Positions 5,569-13,925 are shown, numbered from the stretch's first letter. The stretch is 16,957 bases of DNA from JASJCP01 sp051155735 (GCA_051155735.1 DAXETX010000350.1:1-16957), one strand, 5' to 3'. Notes: generated by a model from the sequence alone, not told the origin. A program made the numbers and translations.

Positions 5569-7434
5569 TTAAGTTTCAAAAAAAGCTAGATTATCGATCG
5601 CAACTGTGGAAACAAGAACCGAACGGTCGAGAAATTTATTTCCCCGTTCGCAAGAAGTTTCTGGTGAGAACAAACAAGCGTGACAAGCTGCCCAATGTAA
5701 AGAATATGTACCACCATGGGGTTTGTGTTCCGCACACAGAGGGTCTGAAGCACACAAACGCATTTGTTGAAGAGCTTGGGCAATATGATAACCAAGAGTT
5801 TGCGGTTCTCCCAACTTTACCAATCCACCCAAAGTCCCTTCACTATCGGGAGCAGCCGTGTAAATTAACAAGCCTGCTTGCGCTCCATTTTCAGCCTCTG
5901 GTGGCTGAGAGTAAATGCGTTCTCTTAAGCTGGCTACATTGTAACCACATTCAAGAGCTAACTGGCGCATTAAAGCATGAGAAAAGGAATGTAATAGAAC
6001 ATAACGAATACCAGGAAAAGGAACTTTATCTACAAGTTCCTGGTTGCGACTATTGAGCCAGTCTTTTTGCGCTACTCTTATCTGTCTTTCATGTTTTTTG
6101 ACTGCTGGCAGTTTCTCCCATGCTTGTAATCTATCTTCGTTAAATTGAAGAAAAATTCCTTCTCCTTTAATTTCTGTTGCTGGCAGCCACTTTGGCTTAT
6201 AACGGCTGAGGGGAGCAATACATTCTTCGTTTTGTTGTTCTATATCGGCAAAATCTCCTGGAGATTGAATCCGAGTAAACCCAATTAAAGCTCGCACTTC
6301 TCTTAGTCTTTCGATGAGAACAGTTTGGGTAAAATATTTTTCATAGCCAACAGGAGCAGAAACAGAGTGTAATTGAAAATCTCTAGTATTTTTCCTAGAG
6401 TCAGCTTCAGAAAAGATCTGCCATTCTGGTGTTTTTAAATCTTGGTAATTAGTTTCAGTTTCTTCAATTCCTTGCTGTTTAGCTTCGACGATCGCCCAGA
6501 TTTCTTCTAGAGGATAAGAGGTAAAATCTTGAAGCTGTCCTGTAGCTTGTAAGGCTAATAGTAAAACCTGTAATGTTTCTTGGCTATTAGCTTTACCTAT
6601 AGTGATCCAGTTTTGTTCCACTAATTCTTCTAGCTGGTTTGAAGCCGAAGGAATGGAAAGAGCCGAAAGAGTAGAAGAAAACCAACTATTGGATGCACCT
6701 AAAAGAATACTTTTCATCTGGCGATCGCAATCTTCAAAATTGCGGAGGTGAGGATGACGACCTCTACAAGCTGGTAAATTATTTTTCCCTACTTCTCCAA
6801 AGGCATCAGATAAACGACGACTGGCGTTACAACCATTACAGTTAACGACAATATCAGTGGCAGCACCTGATACCCCATATTCTTCTAAACGCAGAGAACC
6901 CTTACAATCACTATTACCTTGGTGAACGAAATATCGCCAAGGAAAATCATCCAGATGTCCATTTTCACAGGCAACGAGAAAACGAGCAGGAATTACGGCA
7001 GGTGGTTTTTTAGTTCTTGGGCAGTGAGTATGAACATAACGGGCTTCGTTAGGGCGGTAAGGATTATGTTTGAGTTCAAACAATCCTGACTGTAAAGGAG
7101 CAAGCAAACGACATTTGGGACAAACCATCCAGCTAGGGAAAGGGGCTACGGGTATGCCAATTCGCGCTGCTTCATCTAAAGGACTTTCGGCTGTTTCAGA
7201 AGGCATTGGGGGGAGACGAAGTTCTTTTACTTGAGAACCGAGTCGGCGACGTACGGCAACCAAAAGTCTTGGCTCTGACAATTCCGCAGTGCGATTTTTC
7301 TCCCATTCTTCCAACCCCATGACCATAACTGCTAAATTCGGTAAATCGGCGATCGCACCAATGCCGTAGGTAAATAAAATCTGACTGGGGCGTAATTCAC
7401 CTACTTTGTACTTTTTAAAATCACTTTGAGTCAT
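5569..7434 (-). CDS. drmB: DrmB, DUF1998-domain DISARM protein
   Basis: The 621-residue protein matches DrmB, which forms the DrmA-DrmB complex in DISARM and is required for phage restriction. The start is typical (YKVGELRPSQILFTYGIGAI). Putative metal-binding cysteines occur in clusters: Cys105/Cys108 (VCPKC), Cys138, Cys156 with His160 (ACENGHLDDFPW), Cys199/Cys202 and Cys223. The C-terminal DUF1998 region includes LLHSFSHALMRQLALECGY and GLLIYTAAPDSEGTLGGLV. It ends with a further Cys group (ASDPLC, CHAC, SCERGN). The ATG is at 7434-7432 with no obvious Shine-Dalgarno sequence. It follows drmA by a 150-bp linker full of heptamer repeats and abuts drmC. The frame is complete; I see no lesion. 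Confidence 0.9.
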   Translation of the reverse strand: MTQSDFKKYKVGELRPSQILFTYGIGAIADLPNLAVMVMGLEEWEKNRTAELSEPRLLVAVRRRLGSQVKELRLPPMPSETAESPLDEAARIGIPVAPFPSWMVCPKCRLLAPLQSGLFELKHNPYRPNEARYVHTHCPRTKKPPAVIPARFLVACENGHLDDFPWRYFVHQGNSDCKGSLRLEEYGVSGAATDIVVNCNGCNASRRLSDAFGEVGKNNLPACRGRHPHLRNFEDCDRQMKSILLGASNSWFSSTLSALSIPSASNQLEELVEQNWITIGKANSQETLQVLLLALQATGQLQDFTSYPLEEIWAIVEAKQQGIEETETNYQDLKTPEWQIFSEADSRKNTRDFQLHSVSAPVGYEKYFTQTVLIERLREVRALIGFTRIQSPGDFADIEQQNEECIAPLSRYKPKWLPATEIKGEGIFLQFNEDRLQAWEKLPAVKKHERQIRVAQKDWLNSRNQELVDKVPFPGIRYVLLHSFSHALMRQLALECGYNVASLRERIYSQPPEAENGAQAGLLIYTAAPDSEGTLGGLVKLGEPQTLGYHIAQALQQMRLCASDPLCAEHKPHGGTYSLHWAACHACLFSPETSCERGNKFLDRSVLVSTVAIDNLAFFET

Positions 7435-7440
7435 GGGGGT

Positions 7441-7491
7441 TGTTAGTGGGTAGTGGGTAGTGGTTAGTTATTAGTAGTTAGTAGTTAGTGG
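7441..7491. repeat. Tandem TAGTGGG/TTAGTAG-type short repeats upstream of drmB
   Basis: A run of 6-8 base units of the form TTAGTGGG, TAGTGG and TTAGTAG fills 7441-7491 in the drmA-drmB linker. It is degenerate. Its TTAGTT units are complementary to the AACTAA core of the second block at 7544-7581, so the two could pair in the transcript. It resembles the short tandem repeats common between cyanobacterial genes. Confidence 0.75.
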
Positions 7492-7543
7492 TTTAATTAG
7501 TATTGGATTTCGATAAGTATCTATACTTCTTGTATAAAGGAGG

Positions 7544-7581
7544 ACTAAGAACTAAAAACTAAAAACTAAAAACTAAAAACT
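7544..7581. repeat. AACTAAA heptamer tandem repeat after drmA
   Basis: Four perfect copies of AACTAAA plus a partial copy (7550-7581), preceded by one degenerate unit (7544-7549), end 3 bases past the drmA stop codon. This is a heptanucleotide short tandem repeat of the kind known from heterocystous and related cyanobacteria. Copy number is expected to vary between strains. Confidence 0.85.
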
Positions 7582-7584
7582 GAT

Positions 7585-10500
7585 TCAAGGGGTTTGGCTA
7601 AATGGCTGGGGCAAACGAGAATTATCTTCATCGGGAGGAGAGTCGGTTAAGACTAAGCCCACGGTAGGTTCGACATTACGCAGAGAATTAAGACAGGTAA
7701 AATCATCCCATTGTCCCTTACCCGCAGCTTCGATCAACTTAATTGCCGTACCTTCTCTAGAGGATGTTTGATATTGCAAAGTAGTGCCTGGTTCTAATTG
7801 CTGTATTCGTCTTAACCATTTATCGAGTTTGGCTGACAACTCCCGACGTAAGCGATCGCCTGCTTGAGTTCCTTCAATTTGTTCGACGCGATTGATAATA
7901 GCTTCGAGGGCTGCTTGGACGTAAGGATGGTTGCGTTCAATTGTTCCAGCGCGATCGTTACCGTTAAATTCTTCTCCAGTTTGTCTAATTAGTGAGATTA
8001 ATAGAGCCGTTAAACCTCGATCTAATGCCCCTGATGCAAAAGGAGTGACAGAAAGAGCTTCTACGTGCTGATAAAAAGTAGCGTGATAATGAGCAAAACG
8101 TTCGTAATGGGATAAGTCTCTGGGTCGCGCCCAATTATAAACTGTAATTACTAACCCTGGATGAGTTCTGCCTACCCGTGAAGTAGCCTGAATGTATTCG
8201 GCAGTATTTTTCGGTTGACCACAAGCAACCATCACTCCCAAACGTTTGACATCAACCCCCACAGAAATCATATTGGTTGCCAGAATCACATCTAATGGAT
8301 CTGGCTTTTCAACTCGGTCATTTGCTTTGCGACGGGATTTATTTTCGGCTTCGGTTTTGGGATCGAAAGGAATTTCCAATTTATCTAAAATGACGGGAAT
8401 TTCAGTAGAGTCCTTGCGAGAGGTTAGTTCCTCCATCCCTCCTGGCTTTATATATCTTTTAGCTAGCCCTCGCCGTTCCATTTTTGCCAAACGGTTGCGA
8501 ATATCGTCTTCTACCAAACGTCTCGTTCCTCCCAATTCTCGCAGAGAATTGAAGTAACCAACCAAAGTCATCCAGGGGTCTGCTTTTTCACCATACTGTT
8601 CGTATAAAGCCTGAGATGCGGATAGTACAGCAAGGTAAACCCGAATCATAGTTGCTTTTAAACGCCGTCCAGGGGCGCAGATACCTAAATAACGACGACC
8701 AGGGTTAGCCTCGCTGGGTAATCTTTGTCGTGAGAAGAAATTATCTTGAATATCTAAACCTTGGGGTGGGAAAATCTGAAGCTGGCGTAAAAAGAGGTTG
8801 TAAACTTGGGTTTGAGCTTGACGAATGGTAGCAGTTGAAGCGATAACTTTGGGGCGAACTGGTTTACCGTTAACTTCCCAAGAGGCTAATTTATCTATGG
8901 CAGTTTCATAGAGTCCCACCAAAGTTCCCAACGGGCCACTAATTAAGTGTAATTCGTCTTGAATGATTAAATCTGGCGGACGCAATTTAGCACAGGTTAT
9001 AGTTTTGGCAGCAGGAAGAGAACCAGTTTTATTATGTCGCTCTGTATCTTTTACATCAGGAGAACGAAAACCATGTCGTTCGCAGTAACCACTAACTTGC
9101 CCAAACAGCATTTGTACTTGACCTTTCCAGGGCATTTGAGCAAACTTATCGACTGTGGCAATCAGTAAAGTAGGAAGACGACGATAAATTTCTTCATCAA
9201 CGACTAAAACAGGCAAGCCTTCACCCTTAGAAAAGATACAGCGACCCAAACGATCGCCACATTTAATAAAGGTGCGTCCTCTACCTTTATCTACTGGTTC
9301 GACAGTAATATTTTTACCAGGATCGATTTTACTACCGCACCAAGGACAGTTAGTAAGCTGATGGGGTGTACCGCCTTTGATCTGTCGAGATTGTCCTCGC
9401 AATTGTTTGATACACTCTTCACTTTGAGAGGTATAGTTAGGGGTGCTATTTTGACCTACCCACAAACCAATGCGAAAAGGTTCACTACCCCATTTAGATT
9501 CATCTTGACGACGAATCTCTTCACAAGCACAGATTAAAGCCGTAGCTCTTTGGAATTGTTGCAAAGTAAGCAGACGCAGAGTATAGCGCATCAGAACTGC
9601 CACACCATAATTCCCATCTCTACCCCCTACTTTGCCCTGTAATCTTCTTAAGCCAATAGTATAAGCAGTTAGTCCTAAATAAGCTTCTGTCTTACCGCCT
9701 CCTGTAGGAAACCAGAGAAGATCGGCGATCGCTTTGGTGGGGTCAGAACGGTCTTGATGATGTAGATCGGTAACGCTAGGGAGATTGAGCAGAATAAAAG
9801 CTAACTGGAAAGGATACCAACTGCGGTTTTTAGGTATGTCTATATCTGCTAATTTGAGCTTTTCACCTCTTCTGATTTTCTCTGCATAGAGTGAATGGAT
9901 GCGCTGCTGCCACATAGCATGATTCATAAACCCGAAGGCTTCAATAGCTTGGGGATTATCTTGTAACACAGCTATACCAGCTTGAATGCGTTCTAAAGTT
10001 TGTTGGCAATTGGCGATCGCACCTTTAGCTACATCCTGATATTCTGTAAGTTCCTCAGCAGTATTGTTAATGCGTTGTTGCTGCTGCTCGATCCAGCTAG
10101 AGTAAGCAGTTACCAGAGGATTGAGATATGTGGGTAATTCTTGAGCTTCGGCTTGGGCTAATTTCTGCATATCCAGAACCAAACCTGTCAATTCGGGAAT
10201 TTCCTCCTGAGTAGGAGGAGTAGTCTTGGGAACTTCATAGGTAGGAACAAAGCTAGTAGCCATCTCATAGGCGCGTCTGGGATTTTCTGCTGTAGTTTCG
10301 GCTCGAACGCTAACTCCATGTCCCACGGCAAACTCTACCTGGTGACGATACAACATTGCCATTGCTTGATTTTCCTGATGGATTAAGGGGTCGAGATTTT
10401 TAATCGAAACAGGTATGGGTTTACGCAGGAAAATATCTGGATTCGACGAGTCTGGAGAACTAACAATTAGTTCTGGTTGAAACAGCCAAGCGCGATCGCG

Positions 10501-11628
10501 CAGTTTATTTGGTTCTTGTTGGGCATTAACTAGAAAAAGCGAAATAATCCAATCTTTATTGTCCAGACGGCGTATTTTCCCACTTACATAAACATCTGGC
10601 TCTTCTTGGGGTGAAACTACCCAGTGAATTTCTCGCCCATTAGCTAAAGCTTCAGTCGTTGTTTCTGAATGAGGATAACGTTTCCAAACCTGCCTGGGAC
10701 TGCCATCTTCCTTAAAGCTAATCTGACTTTTTTCTCGCTCATATTTACCCCATTTGGCAGCGATCGCTATTGTCTCTACTTCACCACTTACGCAAAAGGT
10801 CATCCCCATTGAAGAGGGGAACATGGTGTTGGGAGGAGGAACGCTCCCTTGAGTACTGTCTTCTTCTGGACTATCTTGACCAGCAATCCCCAGACTCTCT
10901 TGCAGTTCTGATTCTTCTTCTAGAGGGACTTCATCTGCTTGTTGTTCATTTTTTTTGCGTCGAAATTGAGGGGCGAGAAGACCTACTAGATAACGATCTG
11001 TAACACTTCTTTCCTCGATTTCCTCTTCTGCACCACCTACGGGACCGAGAAGGTCTTTGAGAATGGCTGCTTCAAGTTCAGCACGAATTTGATACCTAGT
11101 AGCTTTGTTTAGTAATTTTGTATTATTATCATTGCTTTGGTTGGAATTGTCTGTTTCGACGGCGGTGATAGTTGGGACTGATGAAGAATCTGAGTGATTT
11201 TCTTCTGTTGATATTTTCAGTTCTGGCTTAATAGTAAATTGTTCTTTGACTAAATTACCTTGTCTATCTTGATTTGAAGTTTCAGCAGCCACATAATTTG
11301 TTTCTAAAAAACTGGCTTGTTCCCAGACTTGAGGAGTAGATTTAGATTTTTGTTGCTTTGTGGAACGACATTTCCGCTTCTTGCCTTGAGAAGTTTTAAA
11401 AAAGCGGATTATTTCGTCCATTATATTATCATCGATCGCGCCGTCAATTCCCAACACCTCAGCATGATTAGAAAGATCGAGTCCAGCTAATAATATTTCT
11501 AAATACTTTTGTTGGGCAGAAACTACTTCACTCCAGTCTAATTGTGCTTTTCCAGCTTGTAATTGTTGATTGATCTTAGTTAAATCTAATCCACCAGGTA
11601 ATATGGGAGGAAGTTTAATGATGTTCAT
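7585..11628 (-). CDS. drmA: DrmA, DISARM helicase
   Basis: The 1347-residue superfamily 2 helicase is the DISARM core ATPase that works with DrmB on incoming DNA. N-terminal region: residues 1-90 (PPILPGGLDLTKI onward), then a charged low-complexity linker (~85-180). A conserved block follows: LKDLLGPVGGAEEEI with RYLVGLLAP. Helicase motifs: Walker A FPTGGGKTEAYLGL (~640-650), DEAH-like QDELHLISGPLG (~888), motif III STATIRQ (~931), ATNMISVGVDVKRLGVM, and motif VI ATSRVGRTHPG (~1149). A Cys pair (NCPWC, ~760) and later Cys residues suggest a metal-binding insert. I chose ATG 11628 (MNIIKLPPILP). A TTG at 11691 would add 21 residues but reaches the probable left edge of the IS remnant. No Shine-Dalgarno sequence is apparent. 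Confidence 0.9.
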   Translation of the reverse strand: MNIIKLPPILPGGLDLTKINQQLQAGKAQLDWSEVVSAQQKYLEILLAGLDLSNHAEVLGIDGAIDDNIMDEIIRFFKTSQGKKRKCRSTKQQKSKSTPQVWEQASFLETNYVAAETSNQDRQGNLVKEQFTIKPELKISTEENHSDSSSVPTITAVETDNSNQSNDNNTKLLNKATRYQIRAELEAAILKDLLGPVGGAEEEIEERSVTDRYLVGLLAPQFRRKKNEQQADEVPLEEESELQESLGIAGQDSPEEDSTQGSVPPPNTMFPSSMGMTFCVSGEVETIAIAAKWGKYEREKSQISFKEDGSPRQVWKRYPHSETTTEALANGREIHWVVSPQEEPDVYVSGKIRRLDNKDWIISLFLVNAQQEPNKLRDRAWLFQPELIVSSPDSSNPDIFLRKPIPVSIKNLDPLIHQENQAMAMLYRHQVEFAVGHGVSVRAETTAENPRRAYEMATSFVPTYEVPKTTPPTQEEIPELTGLVLDMQKLAQAEAQELPTYLNPLVTAYSSWIEQQQQRINNTAEELTEYQDVAKGAIANCQQTLERIQAGIAVLQDNPQAIEAFGFMNHAMWQQRIHSLYAEKIRRGEKLKLADIDIPKNRSWYPFQLAFILLNLPSVTDLHHQDRSDPTKAIADLLWFPTGGGKTEAYLGLTAYTIGLRRLQGKVGGRDGNYGVAVLMRYTLRLLTLQQFQRATALICACEEIRRQDESKWGSEPFRIGLWVGQNSTPNYTSQSEECIKQLRGQSRQIKGGTPHQLTNCPWCGSKIDPGKNITVEPVDKGRGRTFIKCGDRLGRCIFSKGEGLPVLVVDEEIYRRLPTLLIATVDKFAQMPWKGQVQMLFGQVSGYCERHGFRSPDVKDTERHNKTGSLPAAKTITCAKLRPPDLIIQDELHLISGPLGTLVGLYETAIDKLASWEVNGKPVRPKVIASTATIRQAQTQVYNLFLRQLQIFPPQGLDIQDNFFSRQRLPSEANPGRRYLGICAPGRRLKATMIRVYLAVLSASQALYEQYGEKADPWMTLVGYFNSLRELGGTRRLVEDDIRNRLAKMERRGLAKRYIKPGGMEELTSRKDSTEIPVILDKLEIPFDPKTEAENKSRRKANDRVEKPDPLDVILATNMISVGVDVKRLGVMVACGQPKNTAEYIQATSRVGRTHPGLVITVYNWARPRDLSHYERFAHYHATFYQHVEALSVTPFASGALDRGLTALLISLIRQTGEEFNGNDRAGTIERNHPYVQAALEAIINRVEQIEGTQAGDRLRRELSAKLDKWLRRIQQLEPGTTLQYQTSSREGTAIKLIEAAGKGQWDDFTCLNSLRNVEPTVGLVLTDSPPDEDNSRLPQPFSQTP

Positions 11629-11722
11629 AGAATTTTTGCTGTACGGGAATTTATCGTTATTCCTGCTTTCCTGTTTACAATTTCGATACAAAATCTTTAA
11701 AGATCGATGGTTTTAGACGCTG

Positions 11723-11728
11723 TATAAT
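11723..11728 (+). promoter_or_regulatory. -10 box of the tnpB remnant
   Basis: TATAAT preceded by TG (11721-11722) lies at the left of the remnant, in a context like the one before the intact tnpB (GGTTTTA upstream). No clear -35 is seen. A transcript from here would start near 11735 and run through all the hairpins to the right end. Confidence 0.4.
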
Positions 11729-11734
11729 AGTATA

Positions 11735-12036
11735 GTTTTGTACTGAAAGCGCGAAAACCAAGCAGTAGGTACTACGCACCTTGAAAACTGGATATATGGG
11801 GTTCTGTTCGGAAAGGCTCGAACAGGTAAAATATCCAAGCAGCAAGTACTAAAAGCAATTCTGCTCAACCGTACCGCAGGGCTTGCGGAATCGGACTGTT
11901 GAAATACGGTAAAGGTCTGTGGACGTACCAATGTCGGGGGCATAAGTTAAACTCGTGTCTAGATATGTGCGGATGAATCAGAAAAGCCTAATCGTGAGGT
12001 TAGGAATCCTGCGTTAAAAGCGTAGGAGGATGTCAA
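11735..12036 (+). ncRNA. Candidate structured RNA, orphan omega-RNA-like remnant
   Basis: Five stem-loops can be seen by eye. (1) GGATAT/ATATCC (11790-11795 with 11831-11836) encloses (2) CTGTTCG/CGAACAG (11804-11810 with 11819-11825). (3) CCGCA/TGCGG lies at 11874-11888. (4) CCTAATC-GTGA-GGTTAGG (11987-12004) is a 7-bp stem closed by a GNRA tetraloop. (5) The right-end hairpin is 12008-12025. Such order ahead of an AGGATGTCAA end is what an omega-RNA scaffold would look like. Its guide would start at 12037 (GCGACGGAACTACC) inside the helicase gene. The protein-coding part is gone, so a nuclease would have to come from elsewhere, for example the intact tnpB at 3525. That it is a functional RNA is inference. 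Confidence 0.5.
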
Positions 12037-13925
12037 GCGACGGAACTACCTAAATTCCACCATTGAGGGTCAAAATTTTGCAGTAAGATTCCAGGTTTTT
12101 GGGCTGGCACTACTATTAGTAAGGCACGCATGGCTCTTGTCATAGCAACAAATAAGGTGCGACGTTCTCGATTGTAGATTTCTGTTTTAACATCCTGGGG
12201 TGTACCTCTGGCAATAGTGGGGAAAGAAGAAGCAAGAAATCCTGCGATCGCTAGTATGGGAAATTCCAATCCTTTGGCTGCTTTTAAGGTCAGAATTTTT
12301 ACTCCCTGTTTATTCAAATCTAATTCACGGCTATCAGTATAATGAGCTTCTAATCCCTGGTAATTTAGTTGTTGGGCTAGTTTTGTCCCTGATTCGGCTG
12401 TTGGTACGAGAATGGCACAAGAGCCAATACCAAGGCGGTATTCGCGAGTAGCAGTTTGACCGTGAGGGATGCTCTCGGTTAGAGAGCATATCCAATCACG
12501 GTGTTGACAGAAGCGTGTTAATAAAATAGCTTCGTCTTCAGCATTATTAACGGCACGTACCGCAGGTAATGCACCATTGTTAATGTATTCACGATCGCCG
12601 ATCTCGCAGTCGATTACGCTTTCATTGAGGTAAGAATGGGCAGCTAAATCGATTTCTTGAGTGGTACGGTGATTGATGCGAAGAATGCCCGTGCGTCCGA
12701 TAAATTTGAGGTCACTATGAATATCGCGCCAACGGAAACTACTGCCATAAATAGATTGATTGGCATCGGCAGTAATAAATAAGCGGTTAGGGGCGCGATA
12801 AAGTTGAATCAAGATACGCAGAGCATTAGGATCGAGGTCTTGGGCTTCGTCGATAATGACTGCATCGTATAAAGGTGGATTTGGGCTTTGACGTAGTAGT
12901 TGTAGGGCGTGGGAACGGAGTTGCTGCCACGTTACTAGATTATTTTGCTTGAGTAGTTTACGAGCTTGTTTCGTAGTAAGCAATTGAGGATTTTCATCAC
13001 GAACCAGGGAAAAAGCGATCGCGTCTGCTGTTTTGACCTCAACATATTTAATATCATCTCCCAGTAAACTGGTTAGCAGTTGCTCGGAAAACGCCACTAG
13101 AGCGTTAGTGTAAGTAGTAAATAAGATTTTGGGTTTCTCAATGCCAGCAGCTTTGAGGGCTTCTATAATTGCCTTAACGCGATAGAGGGCAACGGTACTT
13201 TTTCCCGTTCCTGGACTACCTTTAAGCAGAGTAGCACCCTGAGCATCGATCGCCCAATTTACGTATTTTTCTTGTTCGGGATTGAGTTTGAGCAGAAAAC
13301 CGAGTAAATTTCCTTGTTTGAAACGAAGTAGATCGTCGGTACTGCCAGTAACCAAAGAAGGTTGAGCTAAAACGCGATCGAAGTTAGGTGTGGTAATACA
13401 ATCAAAAAGACGATTTCTGATTTCTTCGGGTACATCTACTGTAATTAAATCGTCTAGAGTGCGACAGGTGATAAGGGGAACAAAACATTCTTGAGGAATT
13501 CGCAAACTTTGAAGTAGATCTTCGTCTATTGTGACTGGTAATAAAGTTTTCTGGTCTTTTTCTGGGAAAATTGGAGGTTGAGGCGCAATTTCGGGACTTA
13601 AAACTGTTTCCAAATCGGGTAGGTTACTAATATCTATTTCGGGAGTTTCCGCGACTAATTTACTTCCTTTATAGACATCTTTACGGGCATCAACTCCCAG
13701 TAGTGTTACCCAACCATCTCCATAGGTGTAAATGATGCGATAATCACCAGAACGCAGGCGATAGACGTTACCTTTGTAGCCGTGGAGTTTTTTCTTGAGA
13801 TTGCCATGAGGTTTAGGCTCGTTGCGGAGAACTTCAATTTTTTCGAGTATCTGAACTACTCGCTCTTTGGGAATGAGAAGTAATTGATTGGTAAAAGTGG
13901 GTTTATGAATAATTTCAAAGGTCAT
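12033..13925 (-). CDS. RelE/ParE-like domain fused to UvrD/Rep-type (SF1) helicase
   Basis: Residues 1-87 of 630 look like a RelE/ParE-superfamily fold (MTFEIIHKPTF, then LHGYKGNVYRLRSGDYRIIY and GVDARKDVYKG). A ~120-residue linker follows. From ~215 comes an SF1 helicase: Walker A GSPGTGKST (236-244), FTTYTNALV, DEAQDLD (359-365), ITADANQSIYG (384-394), INHRTTQEI (motif IV region), LTLKAAKGLEFPILAI (motif V) and RRTLFVAMTRAM (motif VI). It is shorter than UvrD (~720 residues). The last codon and TGA stop overlap the IS right end by four bases. Without that remnant, drmA would start within ~50 bp, so this gene is probably the first gene of the DISARM operon. It is not DrmD (SNF2-type). I assign no known DISARM name. 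Toxicity of the RelE part is unproven. Confidence 0.85.
   Translation of the reverse strand: MTFEIIHKPTFTNQLLLIPKERVVQILEKIEVLRNEPKPHGNLKKKLHGYKGNVYRLRSGDYRIIYTYGDGWVTLLGVDARKDVYKGSKLVAETPEIDISNLPDLETVLSPEIAPQPPIFPEKDQKTLLPVTIDEDLLQSLRIPQECFVPLITCRTLDDLITVDVPEEIRNRLFDCITTPNFDRVLAQPSLVTGSTDDLLRFKQGNLLGFLLKLNPEQEKYVNWAIDAQGATLLKGSPGTGKSTVALYRVKAIIEALKAAGIEKPKILFTTYTNALVAFSEQLLTSLLGDDIKYVEVKTADAIAFSLVRDENPQLLTTKQARKLLKQNNLVTWQQLRSHALQLLRQSPNPPLYDAVIIDEAQDLDPNALRILIQLYRAPNRLFITADANQSIYGSSFRWRDIHSDLKFIGRTGILRINHRTTQEIDLAAHSYLNESVIDCEIGDREYINNGALPAVRAVNNAEDEAILLTRFCQHRDWICSLTESIPHGQTATREYRLGIGSCAILVPTAESGTKLAQQLNYQGLEAHYTDSRELDLNKQGVKILTLKAAKGLEFPILAIAGFLASSFPTIARGTPQDVKTEIYNRERRTLFVAMTRAMRALLIVVPAQKPGILLQNFDPQWWNLGSSVA

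Larger units (their letters stand above)
11679..12036 (+). mobile_element. Remnant of an IS200/IS605 tnpB element between the helicase gene and drmA
   Basis: The right end is GAAT (12004-12007), hairpin CCTGCG/CGTAGG (12008-12025) and then AGGATGTCAA ending at 12036, the same layout and last ten bases as the tnpB element at 4787. Upstream, a plus-strand frame with stops reads KAILLNRTAGLAESD, then NTVKVCGRTNV and PNREVRNPALKA, a decayed tnpB C-terminus (compare AAGLAVTVCGADV in the intact copy). GGTTTTA followed by TATAAT near 11709-11728 resembles the DNA just before the intact tnpB. The left edge is not fixed. TTAC at 11675-11678, the IS608 target sequence, would put it at 11679 and would restore a TAA stop to the helicase gene, but the other element has no TTAC at its left flank. 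Confidence 0.75.

Noticed and set aside
5502..6056. Plus-strand frame of 184 codons across the drmB/drmC junction
   Set aside because: Antisense to well-supported drmB and drmC; no recognisable motif.
7441..7581. Possible CRISPR-like array in the drmA-drmB linker
   Set aside because: The units are contiguous heptamers with no spacers, so this is a short tandem repeat.
11735..12036. Group II intron remnant
   Set aside because: The hairpins and the ACCTTGAAAACTGG-like stretch invited this, but no GUGYG start, no domain V hairpin and no reverse transcriptase trace are present, whereas the end matches the tnpB element exactly over ten bases.
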